Shown: positions 1 through 9,667 of the stretch, in pieces
Layout of the letters: every line of letters begins with the position of its first letter
Numbering within the stretch: the first letter of the stretch is position 1
DNA from: Bacteroidota bacterium
GTDB lineage: Bacteria; Bacteroidota; Ignavibacteria; Palsa-1295
DNA: 43,546 nucleotides
Direction: 5' to 3'
Assembly: GCA_030706385.1 (NCBI GenBank)
Contig: JAUZOQ010000020.1
Location: 1 to 43,546, forward strand
Notes under the pieces: generated by a model
Databases searched by the model: none
What the model was told of the DNA's origin: nothing
The model's input: the letters and a program-made list of their open reading frames with translations, nothing else
Made by a program: the position numbers and the translations under genes

Positions 1-280
1 ATCCGGTGACAATATTCATGCAATAATGCATTCCGTACGTAAAATAAACATAGGAGAATCCAGCCTCGCCGAACATGATCTTATTTCTTTCCGTCATGCC
101 GTGATATGAATGACTGGCCGGATCCGATTGATGATATGCTTCAGTCTCCACGATTCGTCCGATCATTTCTTCATTTCCCAACTTTCGATGAAGATAGGAA
201 CCGAGGAGGTCGCGAGCAACGATTTGCACTTTCCGCTGAAAAAACGAACGCTCAAATCGATCTCCAAATATCTCAGCCAT
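1..280 (-). CDS. DNA-3-methyladenine glycosylase (AAG/MPG family), 3' part cut by window edge
   Basis: Partial gene running off the left edge; about 93 N-terminal codons are visible, read from the ATG at 280-278. The translation begins [14 protein letters not shown] and continues with [36 protein letters not shown] and [15 protein letters not shown]. These are the family blocks of the AAG/MPG monofunctional base-excision glycosylases, which flip out and remove alkylated or deaminated purines. The Glu of VETEAY matches the catalytic general base of human AAG (Glu125, in the corresponding VETEAY block). The start overlaps the end of the upstream DUF255 gene by 8 bases (ATGGCTGA), which suggests translational coupling at the end of a long operon. 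The C-terminal half is not in the window, so integrity cannot be judged. Confidence 0.9.
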   Translation of the reverse strand, partial: MAEIFGDRFERSFFQRKVQIVARDLLGSYLHRKLGNEEMIGRIVETEAYHQSDPASHSYHGMTERNKIMFGEAGFSYVYFTYGMHYCMNIVTG

Positions 281-2351
281 TTTTCCAACGGGTCTTTTCA
301 AGAAGATCCTTCAAATCCGACGGCTCAGTAATAGGAAGTTCGCAGGTCCTGTTCGTACAGAAATACACCGTGAGTTTTCCATCTTTGGAAGTAAGACTTT
401 TTGCAAAATCTCCGGCCTGTCCAGTTTGGGTAGAGATCAGGACTTTTCTCGGCAGATAAAATTGAGCCAATTCTCCGCGCATGGTCAGGTAATGATTATC
501 CATGATATCACCTGCAAAAACTATTTCCGATGGAGCATAGTGATGCCATTCCATCGCCACAAGCATTTCAGGCATGGTATATGGATATTTCGCAAGTTTA
601 CCGGCAAAATAGAGTAAGGTACGCTCGGCTTTTTCCTTGAGTTCAGGATTCGCCGTGATAGAATGTAGCCTAAGGAGATTCAGTACAGAGACCGAATTCC
701 CACTTGGCTCCGCACCATCGTAATCATTCTTCGTTCTAATGATGATGTCCGCCGCCTCACGGCTGGTGAAGTAGCCGCCGGATGATTGATCATATAGTTG
801 GGTATCCTGTTCCTGCTGAAGCTGTATTGCATGCTGGAGCCATACCTCATCCAACGATGCTTCGAACAACTCCAAGAATCCCTTTATGAGATAGGCGTAT
901 GTGTCAAGCGTCGCATCGAACCGAGCCTCTCCATCGCGCCATCGATGCAAGAGTTTGCCACCGGTTTCTTCATATAGTTTTTGCCATACGAATGTAGCGG
1001 CACGTACGGCAGCCTCTCGATATCTGGACTCTCCTACTACATCACCGGCTCGAGCCATCGCTCCGATCATCAGTCCGTTCCAGGATGCAAGAATCTTGTC
1101 ATCAAGATGAGGACGAATGCGTTTCGATCGAACGGTGAAGAGCTTCGCCTTCGAAGCACTAATAATTTGTTCGATATTTTCATCTTTTAGACCAAATTCG
1201 ATTGCTGTCTCTTGTATTGAATGCTTTATCGAAATTACATTCTTGGAGTGCTCCCAATTGCCGCTCTCTGTAATTCCATACAGATATGAAAAAATCTTTG
1301 CATGTTCCGCGCCCAAGACTACCGCTATCTCATCCCTCGTCCAAACATAGTAAGTCCCCTCTTCACCTTCAGAATCCGCATCCAGGGCACTGAAGAACGC
1401 GCCCTCGGAGTGCGTCAATTCGCGAAGAACGAAATCGCACGTGGATCGAACGGTATCAGCGAATATCGATTCGCCAGTAATTTGATATGCATCGAGATAA
1501 CTTTCGACGAGCTGAGCCTGATCGTAAAGCATTTTTTCGAAATGCGATACAAGCCAGTAATTATCCACGGAGTACCGATGAAACCCTCCTCCCAAATGAT
1601 CATTTATTCCGCCCAATGCCATTCGTCTCAGAGTTAGAAGAGCCATTTCCTTGGCACGCTCGCTGCCGCTTGTCGAATAGTGGTTGAAGAGGAAATCGAA
1701 TTGCGCCGGTCGCGGAAATTTTGGGGCCGGACCGAAACCACCGTACTCTTCGTCGAACGTACGATCAAAATAATACAAGGCAGCATCGCCAAGTGTTGGC
1801 GAGAGAAGCTTCGTGCCGGAATCATCGGGCGCGGAGTTGCCCGCAATAGTTTGCGTCAGGCCTTCGCTCGAACTGATAAGTTCATCCCGCTTAGTTGCCC
1901 ATAGATCAGTTATTCGCTCGAGTAGCTGCCTAAAGCTCGGTTTTCCATATGCAGGTTTCGGAGGGAAGTATGTCCCACAAAAAAACGGTTTCAATGCAGG
2001 CGTCAAAATGACCGTCATCGGCCAGCCTCCGCTCCCTGTCATCGCTTGTGTAGCGGCCATGTAAATCGCATCGATATCTGGCCGTTCTTCACGATCAAGC
2101 TTGATCGAGACAAAGTGCGAATTAAGATATGCAGCCAATTTTTCATCCTCAAAGCTTTCTCTTTCCATCACATGGCACCAGTGGCATGTCGAATAACCGA
2201 TCGAAAGAAAGATCGGCTTCATTTCCTTACGCGCCTTCTCAAACGCTTCTTCCCCCCAGGCGAACCAATCGACTGGGTTATAGGCATGCTGCAGGAGATA
2301 CGGAGAGCGCTCGTGAATTAGACGGTTTGTCCTACGATCAGTACTGTTCAT
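273..2351 (-). CDS. DUF255 / thioredoxin-domain protein (YyaL, SPATA20 family)
   Basis: A 692-residue protein with the full family architecture. The N-terminal DUF255 thioredoxin-like domain spans about residues 8-165, with the hallmark NPVDW at 26-30 and the CHWCH motif at 56-60 (C56-H57-W58-C59-H60). An alpha/alpha-barrel region resembling N-acylglucosamine 2-epimerases or glycosyl hydrolases follows to the C-terminus. The family is widespread from bacteria to the mammalian sperm protein SPATA20, but its biochemical role is not settled; a redox or chaperone role is only suggested by the fold. No signal peptide is visible, so it is probably cytoplasmic. The ATG overlaps the stop of the upstream glycerophosphodiesterase gene by 4 bases (ATGA), and its own end overlaps the start of the AAG gene. 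Family identity is certain; function is not. Confidence 0.93.
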   Translation of the reverse strand: MNSTDRRTNRLIHERSPYLLQHAYNPVDWFAWGEEAFEKARKEMKPIFLSIGYSTCHWCHVMERESFEDEKLAAYLNSHFVSIKLDREERPDIDAIYMAATQAMTGSGGWPMTVILTPALKPFFCGTYFPPKPAYGKPSFRQLLERITDLWATKRDELISSSEGLTQTIAGNSAPDDSGTKLLSPTLGDAALYYFDRTFDEEYGGFGPAPKFPRPAQFDFLFNHYSTSGSERAKEMALLTLRRMALGGINDHLGGGFHRYSVDNYWLVSHFEKMLYDQAQLVESYLDAYQITGESIFADTVRSTCDFVLRELTHSEGAFFSALDADSEGEEGTYYVWTRDEIAVVLGAEHAKIFSYLYGITESGNWEHSKNVISIKHSIQETAIEFGLKDENIEQIISASKAKLFTVRSKRIRPHLDDKILASWNGLMIGAMARAGDVVGESRYREAAVRAATFVWQKLYEETGGKLLHRWRDGEARFDATLDTYAYLIKGFLELFEASLDEVWLQHAIQLQQEQDTQLYDQSSGGYFTSREAADIIIRTKNDYDGAEPSGNSVSVLNLLRLHSITANPELKEKAERTLLYFAGKLAKYPYTMPEMLVAMEWHHYAPSEIVFAGDIMDNHYLTMRGELAQFYLPRKVLISTQTGQAGDFAKSLTSKDGKLTVYFCTNRTCELPITEPSDLKDLLEKTRWKNG

Positions 2352-3145
2352 GAAGAATAATTGGAATTACGGAAGGCGATCAACTCACGTGGAATATCCG
2401 TGACTACGGCCTTCGCTCCTTTGTCAATAGCATTCGAGAAATCCTCGGTCGAAGTCGCAGTATAGATGGAAAGAAAGATATTGTGCATCTTGATGTCAGC
2501 AAAAGCCCTTGAGTCAATTTCACTAAGCATACATGCAAATGAAGTAGCATGCGCCAGATGCATGATCTCCGAAGGAAGCATTTCTTCGACGGGTTTCGGA
2601 GTCATTACGGGTGAAATGGAGCGCTCGTTAAAATAGGCAATGATGTCACTGGTCGGACGAATGATCACCGAGAGCGAGTCCCAGGGGAGCGCTTGAACAA
2701 AATCGAAACGAAACGATGAGTAGAGCGAGTATTCATGCATTCCGTATCTTCGGACTAGATCGACCAGAGGGTGAACGAAGCGGCTTGGATGGAAACCGGA
2801 ATAATCCTTCATTTCGATGTTCAGATAGACTTTCCTTGCAGCATGGCGCAGTACCTCTTCGAATGTTGGCAGAGCATCTGAATTTGTCTGCGCAAGAAGA
2901 TCGGAATATGTCCTCTGCCATATTGGCTTCTCATCTTCGTTGGAGAGAGTGGCGTCATGGTGACATATGAGGATATTGTCACTAGTCATCTGCACGTCGA
3001 TTTCGATCATCTCAGCCCCAGTTGCCAGTGCAGCATCGATCGCAGAAATGCTGTTGCCTGCAGCCCCCTGAGAGGTGTCGCCACGATGCGCACAAATCAT
3101 GGGTTTGGATTCAAAGGGGTACTCTTTCAGAGGTAGTAGTGCCAT
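2348..3145 (-). CDS. glycerophosphodiester phosphodiesterase family protein
   Basis: A 265-residue GDPD-family TIM-barrel enzyme, expected to hydrolyse glycerophosphodiesters to glycerol 3-phosphate and an alcohol. Visible motifs are the catalytic HRG at 20-22, the metal-binding pair E48 and D50 in MIEIDV, the second catalytic histidine in ICHHD (62-64), and E111 in NIEMK, the expected third metal ligand. The usual PENT block after HRG is replaced by AGNS (29-32), so the conserved Glu is absent here and substrate preference may differ from UgpQ/GlpQ. There is no signal peptide, which points to a cytoplasmic UgpQ-like form. It starts 4 bases after the fmt stop and overlaps the DUF255 gene downstream, so all are probably one transcript. 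Confidence 0.9.
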   Translation of the reverse strand: MALLPLKEYPFESKPMICAHRGDTSQGAAGNSISAIDAALATGAEMIEIDVQMTSDNILICHHDATLSNEDEKPIWQRTYSDLLAQTNSDALPTFEEVLRHAARKVYLNIEMKDYSGFHPSRFVHPLVDLVRRYGMHEYSLYSSFRFDFVQALPWDSLSVIIRPTSDIIAYFNERSISPVMTPKPVEEMLPSEIMHLAHATSFACMLSEIDSRAFADIKMHNIFLSIYTATSTEDFSNAIDKGAKAVVTDIPRELIAFRNSNYSS

Positions 3146-3149
3146 AAGG

Positions 3150-4097
3150 TCATATAAAGAGATTTCGAGCTCCTCTCAAGAATTCTTCCGTTGTCATCCG
3201 CTTCTTGTTCTCACGCTGAACTTCCAGAAGTTCGACCGGCGTCGTGGACGTCCCGACATATAGACGCCTCTTGTCCTCAGAGACCCGAAATTCGCCGGCT
3301 TCATATTTAATGTGGATATCACCAGGCAGTGCAGAGCGATAGACCTTTAGCTTTTCACTATTCGGCAAAATAGCAATTGCTGTTGGAAAAGGTGAAAGTC
3401 CTCGAATCTTATTGTGAACCTGTTCAGCAGACTTGGAAAAATCAATGATACAATCAGCAGGAAAAATTTTCGGTGCCGGAGTTGCCCCAATACCGGCCTG
3501 CGGATGAGATCGAAGTAAACCATTTGCAAGCCCATGTAGAGTCTCTGAAGCTAACTGCGCTCCCAGGTGCATGAGCCTATCGTGAAGCTCACCCACAGTC
3601 TCATCCGGTCCGATCGGCACAGCTGCTTGTAAAAGGATATTCCCCGTATCGACTTTATTGTCAAGAAGAAAAGTCGTCACACCCGTTCTCGTTTCCCCAT
3701 TCATTATTGCCCAGTTCATCGGCGCAGCTCCTCGGTATTTTGGCAGCAAGGATGTGTGAACGTTGAATGCTCCGAGTCTCGGAATGCTGAAGACTTCGCG
3801 TGGAAGGATCTTGTAAGCAACAATGCAAAAAATATCCGCGTCAAGTGCCCGTAGTTGGGTAACGAAAGTAGGATCGGCAAGTTTTTCGGGAGCTAGTACT
3901 GGAATCCCGAGCTTTTGAGCTGCTTCCTGGACAACTGTAGGTTTCGACTTAAGACCCCGGCCTTGCTGTTTCTCCGGAGTCGTTACGACTGCAACGATCT
4001 GCTCTCCCTCCTTCACCAAATATTCAAGTATGTATGCGGCAAACTCCGGAGTCCCGAAAAAAACGATCCGCAACCCCGATGTATTCAGATCGGTCAA
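3150..4097 (-). CDS. fmt: methionyl-tRNA formyltransferase
   Basis: A 315-residue enzyme that formylates Met-tRNAi using 10-formyl-tetrahydrofolate, the step before bacterial translation initiation. The N-terminal Rossmann formyltransferase domain starts at IVFFGTPEFA (11-20). The catalytic triad is visible: N112 and H114 in FNVH and D150 in NKVDTGNIL. The folate-loop block SLLPKYRGAAP lies at 116-126. The C-terminal OB-like tRNA-binding domain covers about 210-315. Length is standard for Fmt. The start overlaps the stop of the upstream isomerase gene by 4 bases. No def (peptide deformylase), its usual partner, is adjacent; the neighbours are instead a sugar isomerase and a phosphodiesterase. 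Confidence 0.97.
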   Translation of the reverse strand: MTDLNTSGLRIVFFGTPEFAAYILEYLVKEGEQIVAVVTTPEKQQGRGLKSKPTVVQEAAQKLGIPVLAPEKLADPTFVTQLRALDADIFCIVAYKILPREVFSIPRLGAFNVHTSLLPKYRGAAPMNWAIMNGETRTGVTTFLLDNKVDTGNILLQAAVPIGPDETVGELHDRLMHLGAQLASETLHGLANGLLRSHPQAGIGATPAPKIFPADCIIDFSKSAEQVHNKIRGLSPFPTAIAILPNSEKLKVYRSALPGDIHIKYEAGEFRVSEDKRRLYVGTSTTPVELLEVQRENKKRMTTEEFLRGARNLFI

Positions 4098-5170
4098 GCC
4101 AGTTTCGATTTTAACTGGGTGATTACGGGCACGGGACTCGGGTCAACTCCTGCGAGGATTGCCAAATAAAAACTCGTCCAATCGGCAAGAGAGATGAGAC
4201 TGAACATGCGTGCTAGCCGGGTATTGCCTTGCGCGACAACTTCCAGGACTTCAACTCCTTTGCTCGCAAGTACATCGTGCAGTATCGAAAATCTCTTTCC
4301 GATGCGGGGGTGCTCATCCTGGGGAGAACGGAGGAACAGAACCAAAAATCGATCCTGCATATTGTGAGGGAAGTCCCATCCATTGATCTCATTATGATTC
4401 ATTTCCGGTAGGACATTGCCGAAAGCAACATGCTTGCCATTCTCTTGCATCTGCCCGCGCCACCGAATATTCACCGAATCGAAAAGATCGCTTGCCGAAT
4501 AAACGACCGGAATTCTTGAAAACAGCTGATGAGCGAGCATGTTCGCCTGGTTCGATCCAGTCAGATTCGATATGCCATAATCGGAGGAAAGTTTATCGAG
4601 AAGATCTGCAGCATCTTGAATATTCCCGGTTTCACCGGAAGTGAATCCGATTCGTTCAAGGGTAAGCAATACCGGCACGAATGAATAGGCAAGCGCTGCG
4701 CGTGGCTGAAAACCGGTCGGCAATACTATCATTGGTAGCCTATGTTCCGTAGCAAGACTTCCAAGCTTCCCGCCCGTTGTGATGCAGATGATCTTCGCTC
4801 CACATTTTTGAGCCGCTTCAAACATCGACAGCGATTCTTCAGTCGAGCCTGAGTAGCTTGAGGCAATGACCATTGTTTGCTCTCCGGCAAATCCGGGAAG
4901 ATCGTAGGTTCGATTTATTAGAAATGGAACTGATAATTTTGAAAGCAGATATGAACGGGCAAGATCTCCCCCGATCGCAGAACCACCGAGACCGGCGAGA
5001 ATGATATTGGCAAGTTCGTTCTTTTGCGGAAGTGAGGCTCGATCCAACGCTTCGCGTGAACGGATCGAGGCATCACGCAAATGTCCGCCCATTCCGGCAA
5101 TAGCATCTGCCATCTTGGCTTTGTCCAAAGCAAGGATCGAGTCTTTCGAAATCTGAGATGAAAAGCTCAT
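4094..5170 (-). CDS. SIS-domain bifunctional phosphoglucose/phosphomannose isomerase
   Basis: A 358-residue double-SIS protein of the archaeal/bacterial PGI-PMI type, interconverting glucose 6-phosphate or mannose 6-phosphate with fructose 6-phosphate. The first SIS domain shows the phosphate-binding loop GLGGSAIGGDL (about 60-70) and SSYSGSTEE (about 104-112). The catalytic region EMNHNEINGW, with the Glu expected to move the C1/C2 proton, lies in the second half. The protein is much shorter than classical Pgi (about 450-550 residues), as expected for this branch. It likely serves glycolysis or mannose supply for glycans, fitting the DUF2723 glycan-related membrane protein upstream. It begins 78 bases after that gene and overlaps fmt by 4 bases. 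Confidence 0.88.
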   Translation of the reverse strand: MSFSSQISKDSILALDKAKMADAIAGMGGHLRDASIRSREALDRASLPQKNELANIILAGLGGSAIGGDLARSYLLSKLSVPFLINRTYDLPGFAGEQTMVIASSYSGSTEESLSMFEAAQKCGAKIICITTGGKLGSLATEHRLPMIVLPTGFQPRAALAYSFVPVLLTLERIGFTSGETGNIQDAADLLDKLSSDYGISNLTGSNQANMLAHQLFSRIPVVYSASDLFDSVNIRWRGQMQENGKHVAFGNVLPEMNHNEINGWDFPHNMQDRFLVLFLRSPQDEHPRIGKRFSILHDVLASKGVEVLEVVAQGNTRLARMFSLISLADWTSFYLAILAGVDPSPVPVITQLKSKLA

Positions 5171-5248
5171 GTATTTGTGAATTTTAGAGATGGGAGAACA
5201 AACTTAAAATCCCAAAAATCCAATAAATCCGGCAAAGATCTCCATGCA

Positions 5249-7318
5249 TTACTTACCAAGACGTTTTCTCAAAGCTTCATATCTCGAGAAGTTTTCATTC
5301 GTTTGAATCGCAACGTCCTTATCGCGGCCATGAAGCTTCTCGATGTCGAAGCTCATGTCGGGTTCAAATCGTAACGCAAGATCGAGAAATTTTTTCGCCT
5401 CTTCGATTCTTCCGTGCGTGGCCAGGAATTGTGCCCTGTCAGCCAGTGGAAGCGCCTGCAGAAAACGGGCATTGTCAGTGTAATAACTGCGACTGCGATA
5501 ATTCTTATCATTCCATTGAATTGTCGGTAGTGGTACTTCAAAAACCGAATCCTGTTGAAGTAGCCGGTAAGAGAGTCCTGAAGGAAACGGCCTGAAGCTT
5601 GGGGCGAAAAGCGGATCGCGTCGAAGTATCCCATCGGGCGAGAGAAAGATTGGTCGATCCAGATTACGTGAAATGAGTGCCTCTGTAAAATTTCTATATA
5701 GCTCACCCATATGAAGTGTATCGTAAGGCAATCCACGATCGAATAATACAAGTTCGTGCATGAAAGCATCGAGTTCTGGCTCGGCGCGTTTTAGAACTTC
5801 GGGAAATCGCTGGCGAAGATAACTATAGTACCACGGGCGATCACGCATCATTGCACCGTCAATGACGAAGATATCAGGCCGAATGTGTTCTATATGCTGA
5901 AAGTAAAATGCGCCGCTTCCCCAAAAATCCCAGGCTGAAGAGGCGTCCGATATCGAATTGAAAATGATTGCATCTTTGGGCAGGCTATTGAGCATATTCT
6001 TCGTGTAATCTTCCACGAAATAATTACCGCTTTGATCGACTTCCGTGTAATGTTGGAAAATCTGGATCATTGAAAAAACGAGAGTGGCGCCGATCAACAA
6101 GGTTGATAGATCAGCATTGATTTTTTTTCTGATCAATCCTAATAGCCAGACGGCCCCAAAGGTTATGGTGATTCCTGAAGCCACATACGCCGTTAGAAAA
6201 TATGTATCAATATCCACAATATCATAATTCATTGACCATAGAAGGCATCCGAAGAAGAACAAGACTACGAATGGAAGTAGGTGTGCCTTCCCTCTGCCCG
6301 ACGACTTCAGGAGTGCATATAATCCGCAGACCACTAAAATAATACCCAGAAAAGTAAACTCTTCCGGGTATTTTGCCCAGAAATAGGGCCAGTTCTTGCT
6401 CGGAGCATCTTTAGTAAACATCATGATGCTGTACTGGCCACCGGTGAAGTGCTTCCAAAAGGAATGAAGATCTGTTGGGTGTCCCCAATCCATTAAAGGA
6501 TATTGGGAGGCTCGGAGCGGCAAATACAAGTATGGCAGCAAACCGACGAAAAACGGGATCGCCAACTTACCAATGTGAACGAAAGATGGGCGCTTGAAAC
6601 CATTCGCAGCGAAGTACATGTACAGACAGGCAGGAGCAAGTAGTACTGTCGTCATGTGATTGGAGAACGATAACCCCAAGGTCAGGGCAAACAGTATTGA
6701 TTCTTTTCCGAACTTCTCCTTCTCCAATCGAAGCATGCGAAAGAAAAACGTCAGGACGATCGGAAGCATGAAGCAGTGTAAGGGGTAGACTTCTATAGAA
6801 GATGACGTATCCCACCAAGTTGCACTGAATGCCATCGCTAGGCCGGCAAAAATTCCGGCGGCTACAGATTCCATCCTGCGTGCTTCATCTACTACAGGTG
6901 CGACATCGGTCTGTTTCAGTGCACCTTTCTTTCCTTTCTGTACCGGAGGCTTCACCCTTTTCCGATTGAACCAGTACAGATAAAGCTCTGAAACTAAAAA
7001 AACCATTCCGCCGCTTCCTAAAGCGACAAAAAAAGCCGCCATGATATTGAGCCGAAGTACGACGTGTTCGGCAATTGGAAGATGAGCGAAGATATATCCA
7101 ATGAGGCAAAAAATTGGATATCCTGTCGGATGTGCTATGCCTAGAGTTGCACAAACGGTAGAAAGCTCACCGCCGTCAATGAAAGGCACGGCCGGAGCCA
7201 TCGTCTGCAGATAGATCACAAACGAGATAATGAAGACGAGTACTGCGCCGACGCCGGGACGAGTAAGAATCTTTGACATAGAAAGGAGCGGTTCTAGAGG
7301 ATTAGTCTTCGTCGTCAA
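5249..7318 (-). CDS. DUF2723 polytopic membrane protein (TMEM260-like, probable glycosyltransferase)
   Basis: A 689-residue inner-membrane protein. After a short N-terminus a first membrane segment (about 18-35) leads into the DUF2723 signature MAPAVPFIDGGELS and AHPTGYP (about residues 40-68). Roughly ten hydrophobic segments follow to about residue 420, then a soluble C-terminal half that ends in a TPR-like helix. The family is common in Bacteroidota; its eukaryotic relative TMEM260 is an O-mannosyltransferase, and the acidic residues near the first loop resemble GT-C glycosyltransferases. A role in transferring sugar from a lipid carrier to secreted proteins is plausible, since this window is rich in exported proteins, but it is inferred. 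The start overlaps the M20 peptidase stop by 4 bases. Confidence 0.88.
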   Translation of the reverse strand: MTTKTNPLEPLLSMSKILTRPGVGAVLVFIISFVIYLQTMAPAVPFIDGGELSTVCATLGIAHPTGYPIFCLIGYIFAHLPIAEHVVLRLNIMAAFFVALGSGGMVFLVSELYLYWFNRKRVKPPVQKGKKGALKQTDVAPVVDEARRMESVAAGIFAGLAMAFSATWWDTSSSIEVYPLHCFMLPIVLTFFFRMLRLEKEKFGKESILFALTLGLSFSNHMTTVLLAPACLYMYFAANGFKRPSFVHIGKLAIPFFVGLLPYLYLPLRASQYPLMDWGHPTDLHSFWKHFTGGQYSIMMFTKDAPSKNWPYFWAKYPEEFTFLGIILVVCGLYALLKSSGRGKAHLLPFVVLFFFGCLLWSMNYDIVDIDTYFLTAYVASGITITFGAVWLLGLIRKKINADLSTLLIGATLVFSMIQIFQHYTEVDQSGNYFVEDYTKNMLNSLPKDAIIFNSISDASSAWDFWGSGAFYFQHIEHIRPDIFVIDGAMMRDRPWYYSYLRQRFPEVLKRAEPELDAFMHELVLFDRGLPYDTLHMGELYRNFTEALISRNLDRPIFLSPDGILRRDPLFAPSFRPFPSGLSYRLLQQDSVFEVPLPTIQWNDKNYRSRSYYTDNARFLQALPLADRAQFLATHGRIEEAKKFLDLALRFEPDMSFDIEKLHGRDKDVAIQTNENFSRYEALRKRLGK

Positions 7319-8496
7319 ACTTGTGCCAATGATCGCATCGCTAAATATGCCTGCATTGCCATGCCTGTCCTTAATGCTTCTTCATCGATCGTGAAGTGAT
7401 CATTATGGATATCGGCGGTGATCCCACTTTTTTGATTCCGAATTCCGAGACGATAAAACGTGCCTGGTACTTTTTCCAAGTAATAGGCAAAATCTTCAGC
7501 TCCCATAAGACGCTCCGCTTTGAATACTTGATCGCTTCCGAAGAGTTCTCGGGCGCACTCTTCCGCAAAATGGGTTTTTCCCGGTTCATTGCGGAGCACC
7601 GGATAACCCTTGTCGATCAGAACCTCGCAGCTTGCACCTGCTGAAGCACAGATTCCCTCCGTGATCTCCTTGACTCGCGCATGCGCATATTCCCGCCACT
7701 GTTTCGTCATCGAGCGAAGGGTGCCGACAAGCTTGACTTCTTCAGGAATAATATTTGGAGCAAATCCACCGTGAATTGAACCAATTGTGATTACACCTTG
7801 GGAAAATGGGTCAAGGCTTCTGGATACAAGAGTCTGCAACCCTAAGATTACTTGAGCCGCCGTTACGATCGGGTCGGTCGCGAAATGCGGCCGCGCACCA
7901 TGACCGGATTTGCCTTTGATCGTGATGTAAAGTTCATCAGCGCTGGCCATCATCTCACCTTCACAGAATCCAACAGTTCCTGCATCATGCTGGGCAATCA
8001 CATGTAGTCCGTAGATCTCGTCGACACCATCAAGGGCTCCGTCCTGAATCATAAAGGGGGCGCCGCCGGGATTCTTTTCTTCACTGGGTTGAAAGAGAAA
8101 TCGAACTTCGCCATGAATCTCATTCTTTAGTTCGGATAGAATCATCGCAGCTCCCAGCCCGATCGCTGTATGTGCATCATGACCGCATGCATGCATCTTC
8201 CCTTCATTCTTCGAAGCAAAAGGCAAACCCGTCGCCTCTCTGATCGGTAAAGCGTCCATATCGCTGCGCAGTGCCACGGTTTTCCCATTCTTCGTGCCCT
8301 TGAGGGTTCCGATGATTCCCGTTTTAGCGACATGCGATACAACCACTCCCTGCTTTCCTAGAATATCAGAGACAAGTTTGGAGGTCTCATGCTCTTCGAA
8401 TGCTAGTTCAGGATTGGCGTGGATCGCGCGCCGAATCTTAACAACATCATCAAAATACTTGTCGGCAAGATTCCTGATTTTCTTCTGTAATTCCAT
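7315..8496 (-). CDS. M20 family amidohydrolase (N-acyl-amino acid / hippurate hydrolase type)
   Basis: A 393-residue M20D-type zinc amidohydrolase, expected to cleave N-acyl or N-aryl amino acids in the cytoplasm. Metal-binding features are in place: C104 and H106 in HACGHDAH, the general-base pair E139-E140 in QPSEEK, H165 in YGLHV, and the C-terminal HNDHF block. The dimerisation (lid) domain lies between about 180 and 290. Length and order match AmhX/HipO/ILL2-like proteins; exact substrate cannot be told from sequence. It lies 47 bases downstream of the YbbR-like gene and overlaps the DUF2723 gene by 4 bases, so it belongs to the same minus-strand transcript. Confidence 0.92.
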   Translation of the reverse strand: MELQKKIRNLADKYFDDVVKIRRAIHANPELAFEEHETSKLVSDILGKQGVVVSHVAKTGIIGTLKGTKNGKTVALRSDMDALPIREATGLPFASKNEGKMHACGHDAHTAIGLGAAMILSELKNEIHGEVRFLFQPSEEKNPGGAPFMIQDGALDGVDEIYGLHVIAQHDAGTVGFCEGEMMASADELYITIKGKSGHGARPHFATDPIVTAAQVILGLQTLVSRSLDPFSQGVITIGSIHGGFAPNIIPEEVKLVGTLRSMTKQWREYAHARVKEITEGICASAGASCEVLIDKGYPVLRNEPGKTHFAEECARELFGSDQVFKAERLMGAEDFAYYLEKVPGTFYRLGIRNQKSGITADIHNDHFTIDEEALRTGMAMQAYLAMRSLAQV

Positions 8497-8543
8497 ACTG
8501 ATCTTCTATAAATTCTTTCGTATGATCAAAAGCAGATCAAAGA

Positions 8544-9482
8544 CTATTTCCTTCTCACAACGAACTTCACTTCCGGAGGATCGATCGAAAGGATCTCGAT
8601 CCCCTTCGGCGCATCGATCACGGGCTTAACCGCAGAGAGCGAATCAAATCGTGTCGCATCGTAAACAACCTTTGCATGAATGGCGAGTGGATCGAGCTTC
8701 GCAAGCTGATCCACTCCGCCACGAAGAATCACCGAAACACTGCCAGGATCGAGAAGGAGATCTCTATCAAAAGACAGAGCTTCGACAGCAAGAGGAATAT
8801 CCTTGAACGTGCGTTCGGCGATCGCCTCTATCCCAATCCGCACGGTAATTGCATTGGCCGAGACTGAAGTGATCTCGTCCTTCAAGGTATCGGAAATTTC
8901 CAGAGTTCTTGTGAACGTCTCCCGCATATTATGCGCCTTCAACACTTTTGTCGGAAACGAACGAAGTGAGTCGAGGATAATACTTGATCCCTTCACGTTC
9001 ACGAAAACAGGAGCGATCAGAGGATCTCCGACGATCGTATATCCCGATGCCGGCGTTACATCGAGTCGAAGTTCGATCGGAATACGTTTTGTCATCTCCC
9101 GTGAGAACTTGATGCCAAGAGAGTCCGGCACGATCTTAATGAGCTTCACATCGCTCGGCAATGTTGTCGATGTGGCAAGGTCTTCCTTAGTTATGAAAAA
9201 TTTTCCTGTGGCCAGATCTTTAGTATCGCGTTCGGTAAGATCAAGTTTGAACCGCGATTTGGGAGTGAAATTCATCAACATCAGACGCCAGCCTATTCCG
9301 CTGAATCTGGCATGAATACGCTCGGGGAGCTCGGTCGCAACTGCAAAGCCGGTCGGTGAAGTGATCTCCAGAGGGAGATCCATGTCCACTTCATAATTGG
9401 AGGAAAGATGAACATATGTCCATAATAACAAAGCAAAAAAGATCGCTGCCGCTCCAACTCCGATCCTCCGTGCAAGTCCCAC
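8544..9482 (-). CDS. YbbR-like domain protein (CdaR family)
   Basis: A 312-residue protein with an N-terminal membrane anchor (residues about 8-27, VGAAAIFFALLLWTYVHLSS) followed by a periplasmic all-beta region of YbbR-like repeats; VDMDLPLEI and TKRIPIELRLDVTPASGY are typical repeat starts. In Firmicutes YbbR/CdaR regulates the diadenylate cyclase CdaA and the two are normally adjacent; here no cyclase gene lies next to it. The start is GTG (9482-9480), since no in-frame ATG lies upstream near the conserved region. It appears to be the first gene of the minus-strand operon that continues through the M20 peptidase. Assignment is by overall architecture and repeat pattern rather than a catalytic motif. 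Confidence 0.75.
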   Translation of the reverse strand: MGLARRIGVGAAAIFFALLLWTYVHLSSNYEVDMDLPLEITSPTGFAVATELPERIHARFSGIGWRLMLMNFTPKSRFKLDLTERDTKDLATGKFFITKEDLATSTTLPSDVKLIKIVPDSLGIKFSREMTKRIPIELRLDVTPASGYTIVGDPLIAPVFVNVKGSSIILDSLRSFPTKVLKAHNMRETFTRTLEISDTLKDEITSVSANAITVRIGIEAIAERTFKDIPLAVEALSFDRDLLLDPGSVSVILRGGVDQLAKLDPLAIHAKVVYDATRFDSLSAVKPVIDAPKGIEILSIDPPEVKFVVRRK

Positions 9483-9585
9483 CGATGGTTATTTGTAAGT
9501 GTTTATGATATACAAGCCCAAAGTAAACGCAATTTCCTCTAATTCGATTCGTGTCGTTCCGACCTCATTTTGCTTCGATATCGTG

Positions 9586-9628
9586 AAAAAAAAATCATTG
9601 CAGAAATCCAATGGAATCCTGCAATGAT
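9586..9628 (-). terminator. intrinsic terminator of the DUF1800/DUF1501 transcript
   Basis: On the minus strand ATCATTGCAG (9628-9619) pairs perfectly with CTGCAATGAT (9603-9594) across a 15-base loop and is followed by a run of nine T. It lies about 40 bases after the DUF1501 stop and separates this transcript from the YbbR operon. Confidence 0.85.
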
Positions 9629-9667
9629 CTTACCTCACAAGTCTTGAAGCGTAGTCTTGATCGTATC

